From contig JAODMY010000027.1 in the NCBI GenBank assembly GCA_025465535.1, positions 1 to 62,273 on the forward strand: a stretch of 62,273 bases of DNA. Reading direction: 5' to 3'. This document shows positions 1-9,150 of the stretch, in pieces. How positions within the stretch are numbered: position 1 is the first letter of the stretch; each line of letters begins with the position of its first letter. Both the position numbers and the translations under genes were made by a program. The stretch is from Glaciihabitans sp. Lineage in GTDB: Bacteria; Actinomycetota; Actinomycetes; Actinomycetales; Microbacteriaceae. The notes below the pieces were generated by a model. That model did not search any database and was not told where the DNA came from. It saw only the letters and a list, made by a program, of their open reading frames with translations.

Positions 1-2
1 TG

Positions 3-383
3 ACACCGCGGCACGGGGTCGGCGACGGGATCGCGATCGCGGTCAGCGGCATTCTCGTGTTCGTGGTGGCCTGGCCGCAACGCGACGCACCGGCAGGCAG
101 CAACGAAACAGCCAGCGCCTGGACCCCGCGGATGCGTCGTGCCGCAACGCTCTGGGCCTGCGTCGGCATCGCCATCTGCCTGTGGGAACTGACCATGTTC
201 TTCCTGGGCGCCTACGTCGACCGGTACGCGTTCCCGGCGCTGTCCGACCTGCTCGATCCGCTGCTCAATAACCCGATCGGACGCATCCTGTTCGCCGCGG
301 CTTGGCTGATGGGCGGCGTCGCCCTCATGCGGCGCGGGCGGGGTCGCACGCAGGTGCACGAGCTGAGTCGGCGGATCCGGTGA
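3..383 (+). CDS. 5'-truncated small membrane protein
   Basis: The reading frame is open to the left edge of the window, so the real start is probably outside; the first internal start is GTG at 57. About 126 residues are visible with three hydrophobic stretches (around the edge, near the middle, and near the end before an Arg-rich tail), so it is an integral membrane protein. Its stop overlaps the GTG start of the next small gene by 4 nt (GTGA), so the two are probably translationally coupled. I do not recognise a specific family; a DUF6256-like small actinobacterial membrane protein is possible because of its neighbour, but that is a guess. Confidence 0.6.
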   Translation, partial: TPRHGVGDGIAIAVSGILVFVVAWPQRDAPAGSNETASAWTPRMRRAATLWACVGIAICLWELTMFFLGAYVDRYAFPALSDLLDPLLNNPIGRILFAAAWLMGGVALMRRGRGRTQVHELSRRIR

Positions 384-586
384 ACCTGTCATCCCTCGGC
401 TTCGCGCTCGAGTTGGCCGCGATCGTGACCCTGGTGATCCTCGGCGAGCGCGACAAGGACGGGTTCGCGACCCTCGCCGAGATCCTCGACCGGGTGATGG
501 CGACCCGGGCGGCGCGCATCTGCATCCTCACGTTTTGGTGGTGGCTCGGCTGGCACTTCCTGTTCTCGCAGACCGTCGCCCCGTGA
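380..586 (+). CDS. Small membrane protein, DUF6186-like
   Basis: A 68-residue protein starting at GTG 380, which overlaps the stop of the previous gene by 4 nt. It has an N-terminal hydrophobic helix (residues about 3-20), a short loop with a conserved-looking Arg-rich segment, and a C-terminal Trp-rich helix ending in WWWLGWHF. This layout and the Trp/His tail resemble DUF6186 proteins of actinobacteria; that is recognition from memory, not a search. Function is unknown. Longer upstream starts in the same frame would overlap the preceding gene extensively and were not used. Confidence 0.6.
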   Translation: MNLSSLGFALELAAIVTLVILGERDKDGFATLAEILDRVMATRAARICILTFWWWLGWHFLFSQTVAP

Positions 587-672
587 GCCGGCCCTCCGTA
601 GCCCTCCGCTTTTTATAGCCCTCCGCCGGCATCCGTGCTGGAATGAAGCATCGAGAATGCCGGAGGCCAGCA

Positions 673-1824
673 ATGCGCAAGCCCGTCGCGTTTGCCACGA
701 TCGCCGTCGCCCTCGTGCTCACGCTCGGCGCGTGCACCTCTCCCGGCGCGGGCGTCCCTGGAACGGGAACCGGGACCCCGCCCTCGGGCGCCCCGGCCGG
801 CGCGACTGGCGCGGCCGGCGCGACCGGCTCGCCGGTGCAGCCCGTCGGCACGCCGAGGGTGATCGCGACCGGGTTCGACGTTCCGTGGTCGATGCTGCGG
901 TTGCGCAGCGGGTCGACCCTCGTGAGTGAGCGGCAGACCGCGCTCATTAAAGAGGTGCGTTCGAACGGTGCTGTGCGAGTGGTCGGCAAGGTTCGCGGCG
1001 TTGTGCCGAACGGCGAGGGCGGCCTCCTCGGACTCGCGACGAAACCCGGCTACGACGGCTGGCTCTACGTCGACCTGACGACCGCCCACGACAACCGGGT
1101 GGTGCGCATCCGGCTCCTCGGCACGGCCGGCAACTACTCGCTCGGCGACGAAGAGACCCTGATCACCGGCCTGCCGACCGCCGGCAACCACGACGGCGGG
1201 CGCCTGAAGTTCGGCCCGGATGGCGACTTGTACATCACCGCGGGAGATGCCACCGACCGCGAACGCGCGCAGGATCTCGACTACCTGGGCGGCAAGATCC
1301 TGCGCATCGAACCGGATGGCAGCATCCCGCCGGACAACCCGTTCCCGAACAGCCCCGTCTGGTCGTACGGGCACCGCAATCCGCAGGGCATCGCGTGGGA
1401 TGACTCGGGTCGCATGTGGGCGTCCGAGTTCGGGCAGGACACCTGGGACGAGCTCAACATCATCACCGCAGGCAAGAACTACGGCTGGCCCATCGTCGAG
1501 GGCAAGGGCACCAATCCGCGATTCGTGAACCCGGTGCTGCAGTGGTCGACCGCGGATGCGAGCCCGAGCGGATTGCTCTACACCCACGGCACGCTCTTCC
1601 TTGCGGCGCTCCGCGGCGAGCGCCTGTGGGCGATCTATCCGACCGCCTCCCCCGTCGCCGCCGTGCCGTGGTTCACGGGCAAGTTCGGGCGGCTCCGGGA
1701 TGTCATCGACGGCCCGGCGGGCACGATCTGGATCCTGACCAACAACACCGCCCGCGGGGATCCGAGGCGCGGCGACGACCAGATCCTCCAGGTCCGCCTC
1801 GGCGCCGTGCAGAACTCGGGCTGA
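673..1824 (+). CDS. Lipoprotein PQQ-dependent sugar dehydrogenase (GSDH family)
   Basis: A 383-residue protein starting at ATG 673, chosen because GGAGG lies 6 nt upstream. It begins with a lipoprotein signal peptide ending LGAC (cysteine about residue 20), followed by a Gly/Ala/Pro/Thr-rich linker of about 35 residues. The rest is a six-bladed propeller of the glucose/sorbosone dehydrogenase family: VPWSMLRL near the start, a NHDGGRLKFGPDGDLYITAGD stretch in the middle, a GHRNPQGIAWD stretch, and a KNYGWPIVEG motif. Family members oxidise aldose sugars with PQQ at the cell surface; whether this one binds PQQ cannot be told. It converges on the HNH gene with only 14 nt between stops. Confidence 0.9.
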   Translation: MRKPVAFATIAVALVLTLGACTSPGAGVPGTGTGTPPSGAPAGATGAAGATGSPVQPVGTPRVIATGFDVPWSMLRLRSGSTLVSERQTALIKEVRSNGAVRVVGKVRGVVPNGEGGLLGLATKPGYDGWLYVDLTTAHDNRVVRIRLLGTAGNYSLGDEETLITGLPTAGNHDGGRLKFGPDGDLYITAGDATDRERAQDLDYLGGKILRIEPDGSIPPDNPFPNSPVWSYGHRNPQGIAWDDSGRMWASEFGQDTWDELNIITAGKNYGWPIVEGKGTNPRFVNPVLQWSTADASPSGLLYTHGTLFLAALRGERLWAIYPTASPVAAVPWFTGKFGRLRDVIDGPAGTIWILTNNTARGDPRRGDDQILQVRLGAVQNSG

Positions 1825-1838
1825 AGGAGCGACGGCAG

Positions 1839-2339
1839 CTACGCGGCGACCGACGCCAGGAACTCGTCCCACTGTGGCTCGGCACGCTCGACACCACGAA
1901 TTAGCCAGCTGGATCCGTGCGGAGGCCGGGGACGGATGCGCAGCGTCCAGCCCATCTCGCGCGGCGTCCGATCGCCCTTCGCGTTGTTGCAGCTGAGGCA
2001 GCAGGCCACGAGGTTCTCCCACGAGTCGGCTCCCCCACGCGAGCGCGGCTGCACGTGGTCGATCGTGCCGGCCGTACCGCCGCAGTATCCACAACGGTGG
2101 GCATCCCGGCGCAGCACTCCACGACGCGAGACCGGAACGGCCCTGCCGCTCGGGATGCGCACGTAGCGACGCAGGATGATGACGGACGGCCGATCCCACG
2201 ACCGATCCGAACCCCAGACCGGGTGCTCATCATCGCTCGCGATGATGGTCGCCTTCTCGTTCATCACGAGCACGATCGCTCGCTTGAACGACACCACGGC
2301 GAGCGGCTCGTACCCGGCATTCAGGACCAGTGTGCGCAT
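1839..2339 (-). CDS. HNH endonuclease family protein
   Basis: A 166-residue protein beginning MRTLVLNAGYEPL, a start typical of actinobacterial HNH proteins. ATG 2339 is preferred over ATG 2345 because GAGAGG sits 6 nt before it. The C-terminal half is an HNH/McrA-type domain with two Cys pairs (Cys83/Cys86 and Cys114/Cys117) expected to hold zinc, and the HNH core IDHVQPRSRGG, WENLVACC, CNNAKGD (His95, Asn109, Asn118/119). These proteins nick or cut DNA, but the cellular role of this conserved stand-alone type is unknown. Its mRNA probably begins upstream of a 33-codon ORF and a terminator (2422-2553), so expression may be attenuated. Confidence 0.88.
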   Translation of the reverse strand: MRTLVLNAGYEPLAVVSFKRAIVLVMNEKATIIASDDEHPVWGSDRSWDRPSVIILRRYVRIPSGRAVPVSRRGVLRRDAHRCGYCGGTAGTIDHVQPRSRGGADSWENLVACCLSCNNAKGDRTPREMGWTLRIRPRPPHGSSWLIRGVERAEPQWDEFLASVAA

Positions 2340-2357
2340 TGTCATCCTCTCGAAAGA

Positions 2358-2376
2358 GCCTGCACGGCTTGCAGGC
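2358..2376 (-). promoter_or_regulatory. Hairpin just upstream of HNH ribosome site
   Basis: A perfect 7-bp inverted repeat (GCCTGCA/TGCAGGC) with a 5-nt loop lies 6 nt before the GAGAGG ribosome-binding site of the HNH gene on the minus strand. In the transcript it would form a short stem beside the Shine-Dalgarno. Function is inference. Confidence 0.4.
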
Positions 2377-2421
2377 ATTCGAATGCACCCCGGGGTTACG
2401 AACGAGGAGTTAGCAGGCAAA

Positions 2422-2451
2422 CAAAAAGGCACCGCCGCAAACGACGATGCC
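2422..2451 (-). terminator. Rho-independent terminator/attenuator before HNH gene
   Basis: On the minus strand a 10-bp stem (two G-U pairs) with a 4-nt loop is followed directly by TTTTT and a further T-rich run. The stem begins at the base after the TAA of the small ORF 2452-2553 and ends 82 nt before the HNH start, so it either ends the small transcript or attenuates the HNH gene. Confidence 0.75.
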
Positions 2452-2553
2452 TTACCTGTTCCGCGCGCGATGGTGCACGCACGGCTGACTGCTGTGGCGT
2501 ATGTGGAAGATGGCGCGCACGTCCACGGTTTGGACGGTGCGTATCCTCAACAT
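2452..2553 (-). CDS. 33-residue small ORF, possible leader peptide
   Basis: ATG 2553 is preceded by AGGAGA at 4-nt spacing, and the ORF runs 33 codons to a TAA that touches the stem of a strong terminator. The peptide is basic and rich in His and Arg (MLRIRTVQTVDVRAIFHIRH at its start), with one Cys and two adjacent His near the end. A weak -10 (TGTAAT at 2584-2589) could drive it. I recognise no family. Either it is an independent small protein, or it is a leader peptide whose translation affects the terminator before the HNH gene. The ribosome site and the terminator placement argue that it is expressed; nothing shows what it does. Confidence 0.5.
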   Translation of the reverse strand: MLRIRTVQTVDVRAIFHIRHSSQPCVHHRARNR

Positions 2554-2639
2554 GCGCTCTCCTGGTGTTCGGTACTCCCAAGGATTACAGGGTAACGCAG
2601 AATCCGTTTTCGCCTCGGATTGGAACAGATTCGATACAC

Positions 2640-2656
2640 GTGCGACTTGGTCGCAC
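2640..2656 (-). terminator. Hairpin after NlpC/P60 gene
   Basis: A perfect 7-bp stem (GTGCGAC/GTCGCAC) with a 3-nt loop lies 4 nt past the stop of the NlpC/P60 gene on the minus strand. There is no T run, so it is a weak or factor-assisted terminator at best. Confidence 0.4.
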
Positions 2657-2660
2657 GCGA

Positions 2661-3476
2661 CTAGATGCCGAAACGCACGATGTAGTAGTCGGTCGTGTAG
2701 ATGGCACGCTCGCTGACGACGCGGCCGGGCATCGGCGCATCGATCATGCGTCCGCCGCCGAGGTAGATGCCGATGTGCGATCCACCGGACATGACGACGA
2801 CATCGCCTGGCTTGGCGGCTGCGGTCGAGATCCGGGTGCCAATCCTGGCCTGTGCGAGCGAGGAGTGCGGCAGCGAGATACCGAACTGCGCGTACACGTA
2901 CGCGACCAGCCCCGAGCAGTCGAAACCGGCCGGGCTCTCGCCGCCGAAGACGTACGGAACGCCCTGGTATTTCGCGGCGACCGCGGCGACGCTGGCGAGG
3001 TTGAAGTGCGGATACGGCGGGTTCGCCAGCAGCGAGCCGATCGATGCGCCGGAGGATGCCGGGCGAACCGCCTGCCTGCGAACCGTCACCGCACGGGCCG
3101 CCGCTACACGAGCCGCCGCCGCCTGCTGGCTAACCGCCTGCTGGTGCTGCAACGTCGCGACGCTGGTCGCGTGGAATGCATCCCGCTGCACATCGACCAC
3201 GAGGGTCACGGCGCCAGCCGAATACGACTGGGCATCCGCCTGCGCCGCAACGTGGCCAGGGGCTGCGGCCGCGGTTGGGCCCGGAGTCGTAGCCGGCTCC
3301 CCCGCGTAGGCGGGAATCGCCATTGTCGCGAAGAGGCCGGGAATGACGATTGCGCTGACCGCGACGCTGAGGAGCGTGGATCTGCGCCTCGATTTGGCCG
3401 GCCTGGCCAGCGCGGGTGGGAAAGCGCCTTCGGTTGAAGCTTTGTGAAAATCGGTTGAATGTGTCGGGTACTGCAT
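2661..3476 (-). CDS. Secreted NlpC/P60 peptidoglycan hydrolase
   Basis: A 271-residue secreted protein. ATG 3476 gives a twin-Arg/Lys N-region (KSRRR) and a hydrophobic core ending AYAG near residue 59, a normal though long signal peptide. A middle region (about 80-135) is Ala/Gln/Arg rich and probably helical. The NlpC/P60 domain fills residues about 160-271: VPYVFGGESPAGFDCSGLV with catalytic Cys187, GGSHIGIYLGGG with His234, then a DAPMPG turn. Family members cut the D-Glu-DAP/Lys bond of cell-wall stem peptides outside the membrane. No clear ribosome site lies before ATG 3476 (a GGGAGA is about 19 nt away), so the start is uncertain. A c-di-AMP riboswitch often precedes such genes but was not found. 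Confidence 0.85.
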   Translation of the reverse strand: MQYPTHSTDFHKASTEGAFPPALARPAKSRRRSTLLSVAVSAIVIPGLFATMAIPAYAGEPATTPGPTAAAAPGHVAAQADAQSYSAGAVTLVVDVQRDAFHATSVATLQHQQAVSQQAAAARVAAARAVTVRRQAVRPASSGASIGSLLANPPYPHFNLASVAAVAAKYQGVPYVFGGESPAGFDCSGLVAYVYAQFGISLPHSSLAQARIGTRISTAAAKPGDVVVMSGGSHIGIYLGGGRMIDAPMPGRVVSERAIYTTDYYIVRFGI

Positions 3477-3710
3477 GCTCAAGAGGAAATCTCCCGCGCC
3501 TCGGCAACGCTCGGTGCCTGAATTCCGCACCGGATGCCCCATCCGTTTCGTGTGTATGTTCACGTCCGGCGACAAGAGACGGGGGTTATGAGACGTCTTA
3601 CGCCGGGCCTGCGACCGGGCTGGGTGGCCGGCAGGACTCAACGAGGCTACGTGATTAAACGATGGTTGTCATATCAACCGATCGGTCTACCGGCTTAGCT
3701 GAGAATTAGC
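3477..3710. other. Intergenic region between NlpC/P60 and DtxR genes
   Basis: About 230 nt separate the NlpC/P60 start from the stop of the DtxR gene, both on the minus strand. It should hold the NlpC/P60 promoter and a long 5' leader. I see no ORF with a ribosome site and no ydaO-type riboswitch consensus; a GC-rich potential stem lies around 3600-3640 with no assignable role. Confidence 0.4.
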
Positions 3711-5577
<1,867 letters not shown>

Positions 5578-5590
5578 ATAGGCTGACGAC

Positions 5591-5824
5591 GTGAGACTGT
5601 GGCTCAAGGACAGCGAGCGTCGACCCGATCCGACGCCCGTCAAGACGGATGATCGCAAGGCCATCATCGTCGGGATGATCGCCTGGCTAGTCGGCCTGGT
5701 TGTTCTGCTGTTCTTTACTGGCCCGCTTGCGGCGGCGGGCCACCCGTGGTGGGTTTTCACTCCCGCTGTCGGACTCGGGCTCGGGATCCTCGCGCTCGGC
5801 TACCTGCACTGGAAGAAGCTCTAG
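5591..5824 (+). CDS. DUF2530 family membrane protein
   Basis: A 77-residue protein starting at GTG 5591, right after serC. The N-terminus (MRLWLKDSERRPDPTPVKTD) is the typical DUF2530 opening, followed by two transmembrane helices (about 23-43 and 50-72) and a short basic tail. Function is unknown. Its last 46 codons lie opposite the 3' end of the DUF3027 gene, a 138-nt tail-to-tail overlap. Confidence 0.8.
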   Translation: MRLWLKDSERRPDPTPVKTDDRKAIIVGMIAWLVGLVVLLFFTGPLAAAGHPWWVFTPAVGLGLGILALGYLHWKKL

Positions 5825-6373
5825 CTCCTCGACATCGACCGGCTGGCCGTCATCGAGCTGGGCATCGTCGAGCTGGCCGTCATCGAGTTCGGCATCGTCT
5901 AGTTCGGCATCGTCTAGTTCGTCGATGTCGACGCCGTCGAGGTCGCCCCCGTGCAGCAGTGCACTCCCGAGATCGTCGTCATCATCGTCATCGTCTTCGA
6001 TGTCGTCGTCGAGTTCGTCATCGCTGAGATCTTCGTCGTCGTCTGCAGCGCCGGCCTCGGCCATCGCCGCCTGCGCTGCGCGGTAATCATCCATGCGGTC
6101 GGACCACGGCACCCAGTCCGGAGCCAGCAGCGCACCCTCGGCCGGAGTGAGCTCGCTCTCGACCACGGTCGGCTCGGCGCCCGGGAGGTGAGCGATCGTG
6201 ATCGTCCAGTTCCAACCGGGATAGCCGGGCATGGTCGCCGCGAAGGCGTACGTGACTGCGTTGTCGCCGTTGTCGGTCTCGCCGACGAAGGCACCGACCG
6301 TCAGGACGGGCGTCTCCTCGAGCAGCGCCTTCAGCGCGAACTTCTGGTCGTCGGTCAAAATTGTGCTGTTCAT
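5687..6373 (-). CDS. DUF3027 family protein with acidic repeat tail
   Basis: A 228-residue protein; ATG 6373 gives MNSTILTDDQ, and the stop of the upstream cold-shock gene is 7 nt away, so they form an operon. Residues about 1-110 are the DUF3027 core (PGYPGWNWTITIAHLPGAEP, LLAPDWVPWSDR). The rest is a highly acidic low-complexity region, partly a 5-residue repeat (ELDDA/QLDDG) encoded by 15-bp DNA repeats, then a basic tail (RRRKR). The last 45 codons overlap DUF2530 on the other strand. Function is unknown; the acidic tail suggests a binding surface, by inference only. Confidence 0.85.
   Translation of the reverse strand: MNSTILTDDQKFALKALLEETPVLTVGAFVGETDNGDNAVTYAFAATMPGYPGWNWTITIAHLPGAEPTVVESELTPAEGALLAPDWVPWSDRMDDYRAAQAAMAEAGAADDDEDLSDDELDDDIEDDDDDDDDLGSALLHGGDLDGVDIDELDDAELDDAELDDGQLDDAQLDDGQPVDVEELELLPVQVAEREDPEPESDSGSENPPRVARRRKRASKEQQNNQAD
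5842..5931. repeat. 15-bp coding minisatellite, six units
   Basis: Six consecutive 15-bp units starting GCTGG or GTTCG and ending CGA or CTA encode the acidic pentapeptide repeat of the DUF3027 protein on the minus strand. Units 4 and 5 (5887-5901 and 5902-5916) are identical, which suggests recent slippage or duplication. Confidence 0.85.
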
Positions 6374-6380
6374 GATCGCC

Positions 6381-6761
6381 CTAGGCATCGAGATCGTCTG
6401 CGACCTTGCGCAGAACGGCGGCAATCTTTGAACCGTGGGACTTATCCGGGTAGCGACCGCGACGAAGGCTCGTGCCGATCCCGTCGAGCAGCTTCACCAG
6501 GTCCTCAACGATGATGGCCATGTCATCGGCCGACTTTCGGTTGAGCTTGGCCATGCTCGGCGGAGCGGAAATCACCCGGACGGACAGCGCCTGCGCGCCC
6601 TTCTTACCGTCGGCGATACCGAACTCGAGCTTGGAACCCGGCTTGACTGTGACGCCCGCGGGCAGCGCGGAGGCATGCAAAAAGACCTCCTGGCCATCAT
6701 CAGAACTGATGAAGCCGAAGCCTTTTTCGTCGTCGTAGAATTTGACCTTGCCGGTAGGCAT
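6381..6761 (-). CDS. Cold-shock domain protein with C-terminal extension
   Basis: A 126-residue protein; ATG 6761 is supported by AGAGG 8 nt upstream. Residues 1-65 are a cold-shock OB fold with RNP1 (KGFGFIS) and RNP2 (VFLHAS) RNA-binding motifs. A further ~60 residues (AKLNRKSADDMAIIVEDLVK and onward) are mostly helical and are absent from ordinary 67-residue Csp proteins such as the one at 18564-18767. It is the first gene of an operon with DUF3027. Likely an RNA chaperone; the role of the extension is unknown. A TTGACT lies upstream on the minus strand at 6798-6803, but no good -10 follows it. Confidence 0.88.
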   Translation of the reverse strand: MPTGKVKFYDDEKGFGFISSDDGQEVFLHASALPAGVTVKPGSKLEFGIADGKKGAQALSVRVISAPPSMAKLNRKSADDMAIIVEDLVKLLDGIGTSLRRGRYPDKSHGSKIAAVLRKVADDLDA

Positions 6762-6824
6762 CGAAAGTACCTCTTTCACGCCGAGCAGTTCTCGGTCAGT
6801 CAAGGATACGGGTGCGACAGCCCC

Positions 6825-6830
6825 TATCCT
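6825..6830 (+). promoter_or_regulatory. -10 box of leaderless membrane gene
   Basis: TATCCT is followed 7 nt later by GTG 6837, the predicted first base of the transcript and of the gene. No convincing -35 is seen. Confidence 0.4.
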
Positions 6831-6836
6831 TGGCAT

Positions 6837-7106
6837 GTGGCAAAGAAAAGAACCCCAGAGCCTGTCGCGACGCCAGTTTCGCGCCAGGAGCGCGTCATCG
6901 GCTACATGTTCGCGTCAATCCTGGTTCTCTCAATCGTCGCAATCATCGCGCTGTTCATCGGCAATGCGAGTGCAAAGGGCGGCTTCTGGCCCGTGGTCCA
7001 GATCCTGCCCCTGATCGGACTGCCACTGGCGATCCTGCTCCTCATCACGCTGCTGGTGTTGACCGCGATTCGTCGAGGCCGAGACGCACGGGATGCCGAC
7101 AAGTAG
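6837..7106 (+). CDS. Small two-helix membrane protein
   Basis: An 89-residue protein from GTG 6837, divergent from the cold-shock gene. A basic N-terminus is followed by two strong transmembrane helices (about residues 24-44 and 55-78) and a short Arg-rich tail. No domain recognised. The next gene starts inside its 3' end (14-nt overlap), so it is probably co-transcribed with the helicase-associated gene. The competing ATG 6835 reads another frame without good protein character. Confidence 0.7.
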   Translation: MAKKRTPEPVATPVSRQERVIGYMFASILVLSIVAIIALFIGNASAKGGFWPVVQILPLIGLPLAILLLITLLVLTAIRRGRDARDADK

Positions 7107-8952
7107 CACGTCCACTCTCTCGCTGGCTGGCCGCCTTCGAGATCTGGACGACGCCGAGCTCGTGGCGTTGCTGACTCTTCGCGAGGTTCGCGACGTGCGA
7201 CTTCACGACTTCTTCGACCTCGCCGACTCGATGCTGGATGCCGCATCCATCCAAAAAGCGCTGAGTCACCTCGACCGCACGACGCTTGCGGCCATTGCCG
7301 CCGTCGGGGCGCTCCCGGAATTTTCCACGACCGCGGAAGTGACGGCAAAGCTGGCCGACCTGGCTCCCGGAGCCGAGGCCGCGCTCGAAGCCGCCCGCTC
7401 GCTCGCTCTCCTGGATCGAACGGATGAGGGCTGGCTGTCATACACGCCCGTCGTCGACCAGCTGCGCACCTGGACCTCGCTCGAGAAGCTGGTCGCCGAG
7501 CCCGCCCCGGCGGCCGTCGCGGCCGCGAGTTCCGCAGACACACGCTTCACCGATCACATCGCCGGCGAGCGCGCCTTCAACTCGACGAATGCGATTGCCG
7601 CGCTGCTCTCCGAAATCCAGCGCGAGCCCGCCCGCGAGCTCGCTCGCGGCGGAATCGCCCTGCCCGAGAACAAGCGACTCGGCGCCGCCATGTCCGTCGA
7701 ACTCGATGGCGTCGCTCCGCTGGTCGAAATTGCGGAGCGAGCGGGTCTCGCCGCCCTCGACGGCGGTGTGTGGCTCCCCACCCAGGCAGCGACGGAGTGG
7801 ATGCTGCGGCCGAGCGGCGAGCGCTGGGCGCACCTGGCCGGCACCTGGTTTGCGCGACTGCCCGGCGACATCCGGGATCTGCTGTCATCGCGCGCGGGAG
7901 CGACCTGGGGTGAGCGTCTTGCCGACTACGTCCGCTGGCTGTATCCGGCCGGTGGAACCCGGATGCGCGAGCGGGCGCTCGACTACTCCCGCGACGCGGA
8001 ACTGCTCGGCATCACAGCGAACCACGCGCCATCGACCCCGGGCGCAGCCCTCCTCTCGTCCGGCGAAGACACGGCGGCCGAGACCATGACGGCGCTGTTC
8101 CCCCCGGAGACCGACAGGGTCTACTTGCAGCACGATCTCACGATAGTGAGCCCCGGCCCGCTGGTCCCGCGCCTCGATGCCCGGCTGCGCACCATCGCCG
8201 ACGTCGAAAGCCGCGCCCTCGCGACCACCTACCGCGTGAGTGAAGCCACCATCAATCGGGCGCTCGCCAGCGGGGAGACTGCGGACAGCATCCGCTCGTT
8301 CCTCTCGCAGATTTCGCTCACCGGAATTCCGCAGCCGCTCGAATACCTGATCGTGGGAGCGGCCGCCCGCTTTGGAAGCCTTCGCGTCGGTCGGATCATC
8401 GAGCCGACCGGTGCCGCGGACGAGCAGGGGGCGCAGAGCTACGTGACCGCGGAGGATGCGTCCCTCCTGTCGGCCGTGATGGTCGACCACGGACTCGGGT
8501 CGATCGGCCTCACGCGGGTGTCGCCGCTTCGTGCGGTCAGCCGCTTCGACCAGTCCGTCGTGTTCTGGTCGCTGAGTGAGGCGAGGTACCCGGTCGCGGC
8601 CGAGGATCACCGCGGCCGGATCGTGCTGCTCGAGCGCCGACGAGTCGCACGAACCGTCATTGTGGATGCCGAATCGAGTGCCGAGGCGATCGTGCGCAAG
8701 CTGCGGCTGGCCGGCGAATCGACCTCCGCCGAAACCGGCCAGGCCTGGATGGAACGGCAGATCGACACGGCCATCCGCGCGAAACTGGCCCTGACGGTCA
8801 CCGTCGCGATGCCGGACGGATCCTCGATCGACCTGCAGCTCGAACCCGCATCCCTCGCCGGCGGACGGCTGCGAGCGCGCGACCGGCGCTCCGACCTCGA
8901 ACGCACGCTGCCGCTTCGCAGCATCACCTCGGTGGGCCCGCCCCAGCTGTAG
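7093..8952 (+). CDS. Helicase-associated domain protein (XPB partner)
   Basis: A 619-residue protein of the actinobacterial type that carries a helicase-associated (Helicase_C_3, XPB/Ssl2-like) domain and sits directly before XPB, as does the Mycobacterium pair. The N-terminal ~120 residues are helical repeats; the C-terminal half (about 330-560), with PPETDRVYLQHDLTIVSPGP and onward, contains the conserved region. No Walker A or DEAD box is visible, so it is not itself a helicase. Its place before XPB suggests a partner or loading factor in DNA repair or transcription-coupled processes; that is inference from context. Confidence 0.8.
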   Translation: MPTSSTSTLSLAGRLRDLDDAELVALLTLREVRDVRLHDFFDLADSMLDAASIQKALSHLDRTTLAAIAAVGALPEFSTTAEVTAKLADLAPGAEAALEAARSLALLDRTDEGWLSYTPVVDQLRTWTSLEKLVAEPAPAAVAAASSADTRFTDHIAGERAFNSTNAIAALLSEIQREPARELARGGIALPENKRLGAAMSVELDGVAPLVEIAERAGLAALDGGVWLPTQAATEWMLRPSGERWAHLAGTWFARLPGDIRDLLSSRAGATWGERLADYVRWLYPAGGTRMRERALDYSRDAELLGITANHAPSTPGAALLSSGEDTAAETMTALFPPETDRVYLQHDLTIVSPGPLVPRLDARLRTIADVESRALATTYRVSEATINRALASGETADSIRSFLSQISLTGIPQPLEYLIVGAAARFGSLRVGRIIEPTGAADEQGAQSYVTAEDASLLSAVMVDHGLGSIGLTRVSPLRAVSRFDQSVVFWSLSEARYPVAAEDHRGRIVLLERRRVARTVIVDAESSAEAIVRKLRLAGESTSAETGQAWMERQIDTAIRAKLALTVTVAMPDGSSIDLQLEPASLAGGRLRARDRRSDLERTLPLRSITSVGPPQL

Positions 8953-8981
8953 CCCCATCCGCACCTGTCCACGATCCTCGT

Positions 8982-9077
8982 GTTCATAACTCAGCCTGGT
9001 TTTGCCCGAAGCCCAAATCGCCCGTGACTTTTCGCGGATTCGTGGCCGCGCGTCGGAATCCAGGCTGAGTTATGAAC
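8982..9077. repeat. 18-bp perfect inverted repeat, 60-nt spacer
   Basis: The arm GTTCATAACTCAGCCTGG at 8982-8999 recurs as its exact complement at 9060-9077. The 60-nt spacer contains a smaller stem (CGCGG/CCGCG). It fills most of the 198-nt gap between the helicase-associated gene and xpb, just upstream of the xpb start. It looks like a small non-autonomous palindromic element. Confidence 0.8.
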
Positions 9078-9150
9078 GAGTGAGGCCTGCGAGGTGCTGG
9101 CCGATGGTCGCGCCCACCCGCGTCCACACCCTCCGGGGTACGCTTTCCTG

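Noticed and set aside
613..2199. A 528-residue minus-strand ORF over the sugar dehydrogenase and HNH genes
   Set aside because: It is an antisense shadow: Arg/Ala/Gly-biased, and both genes it covers have clear domains and ribosome sites.
3477..3710. c-di-AMP (ydaO) riboswitch before the NlpC/P60 gene
   Set aside because: The leader is long enough, and such riboswitches are common before these genes, but the conserved blocks are not present on the minus strand.
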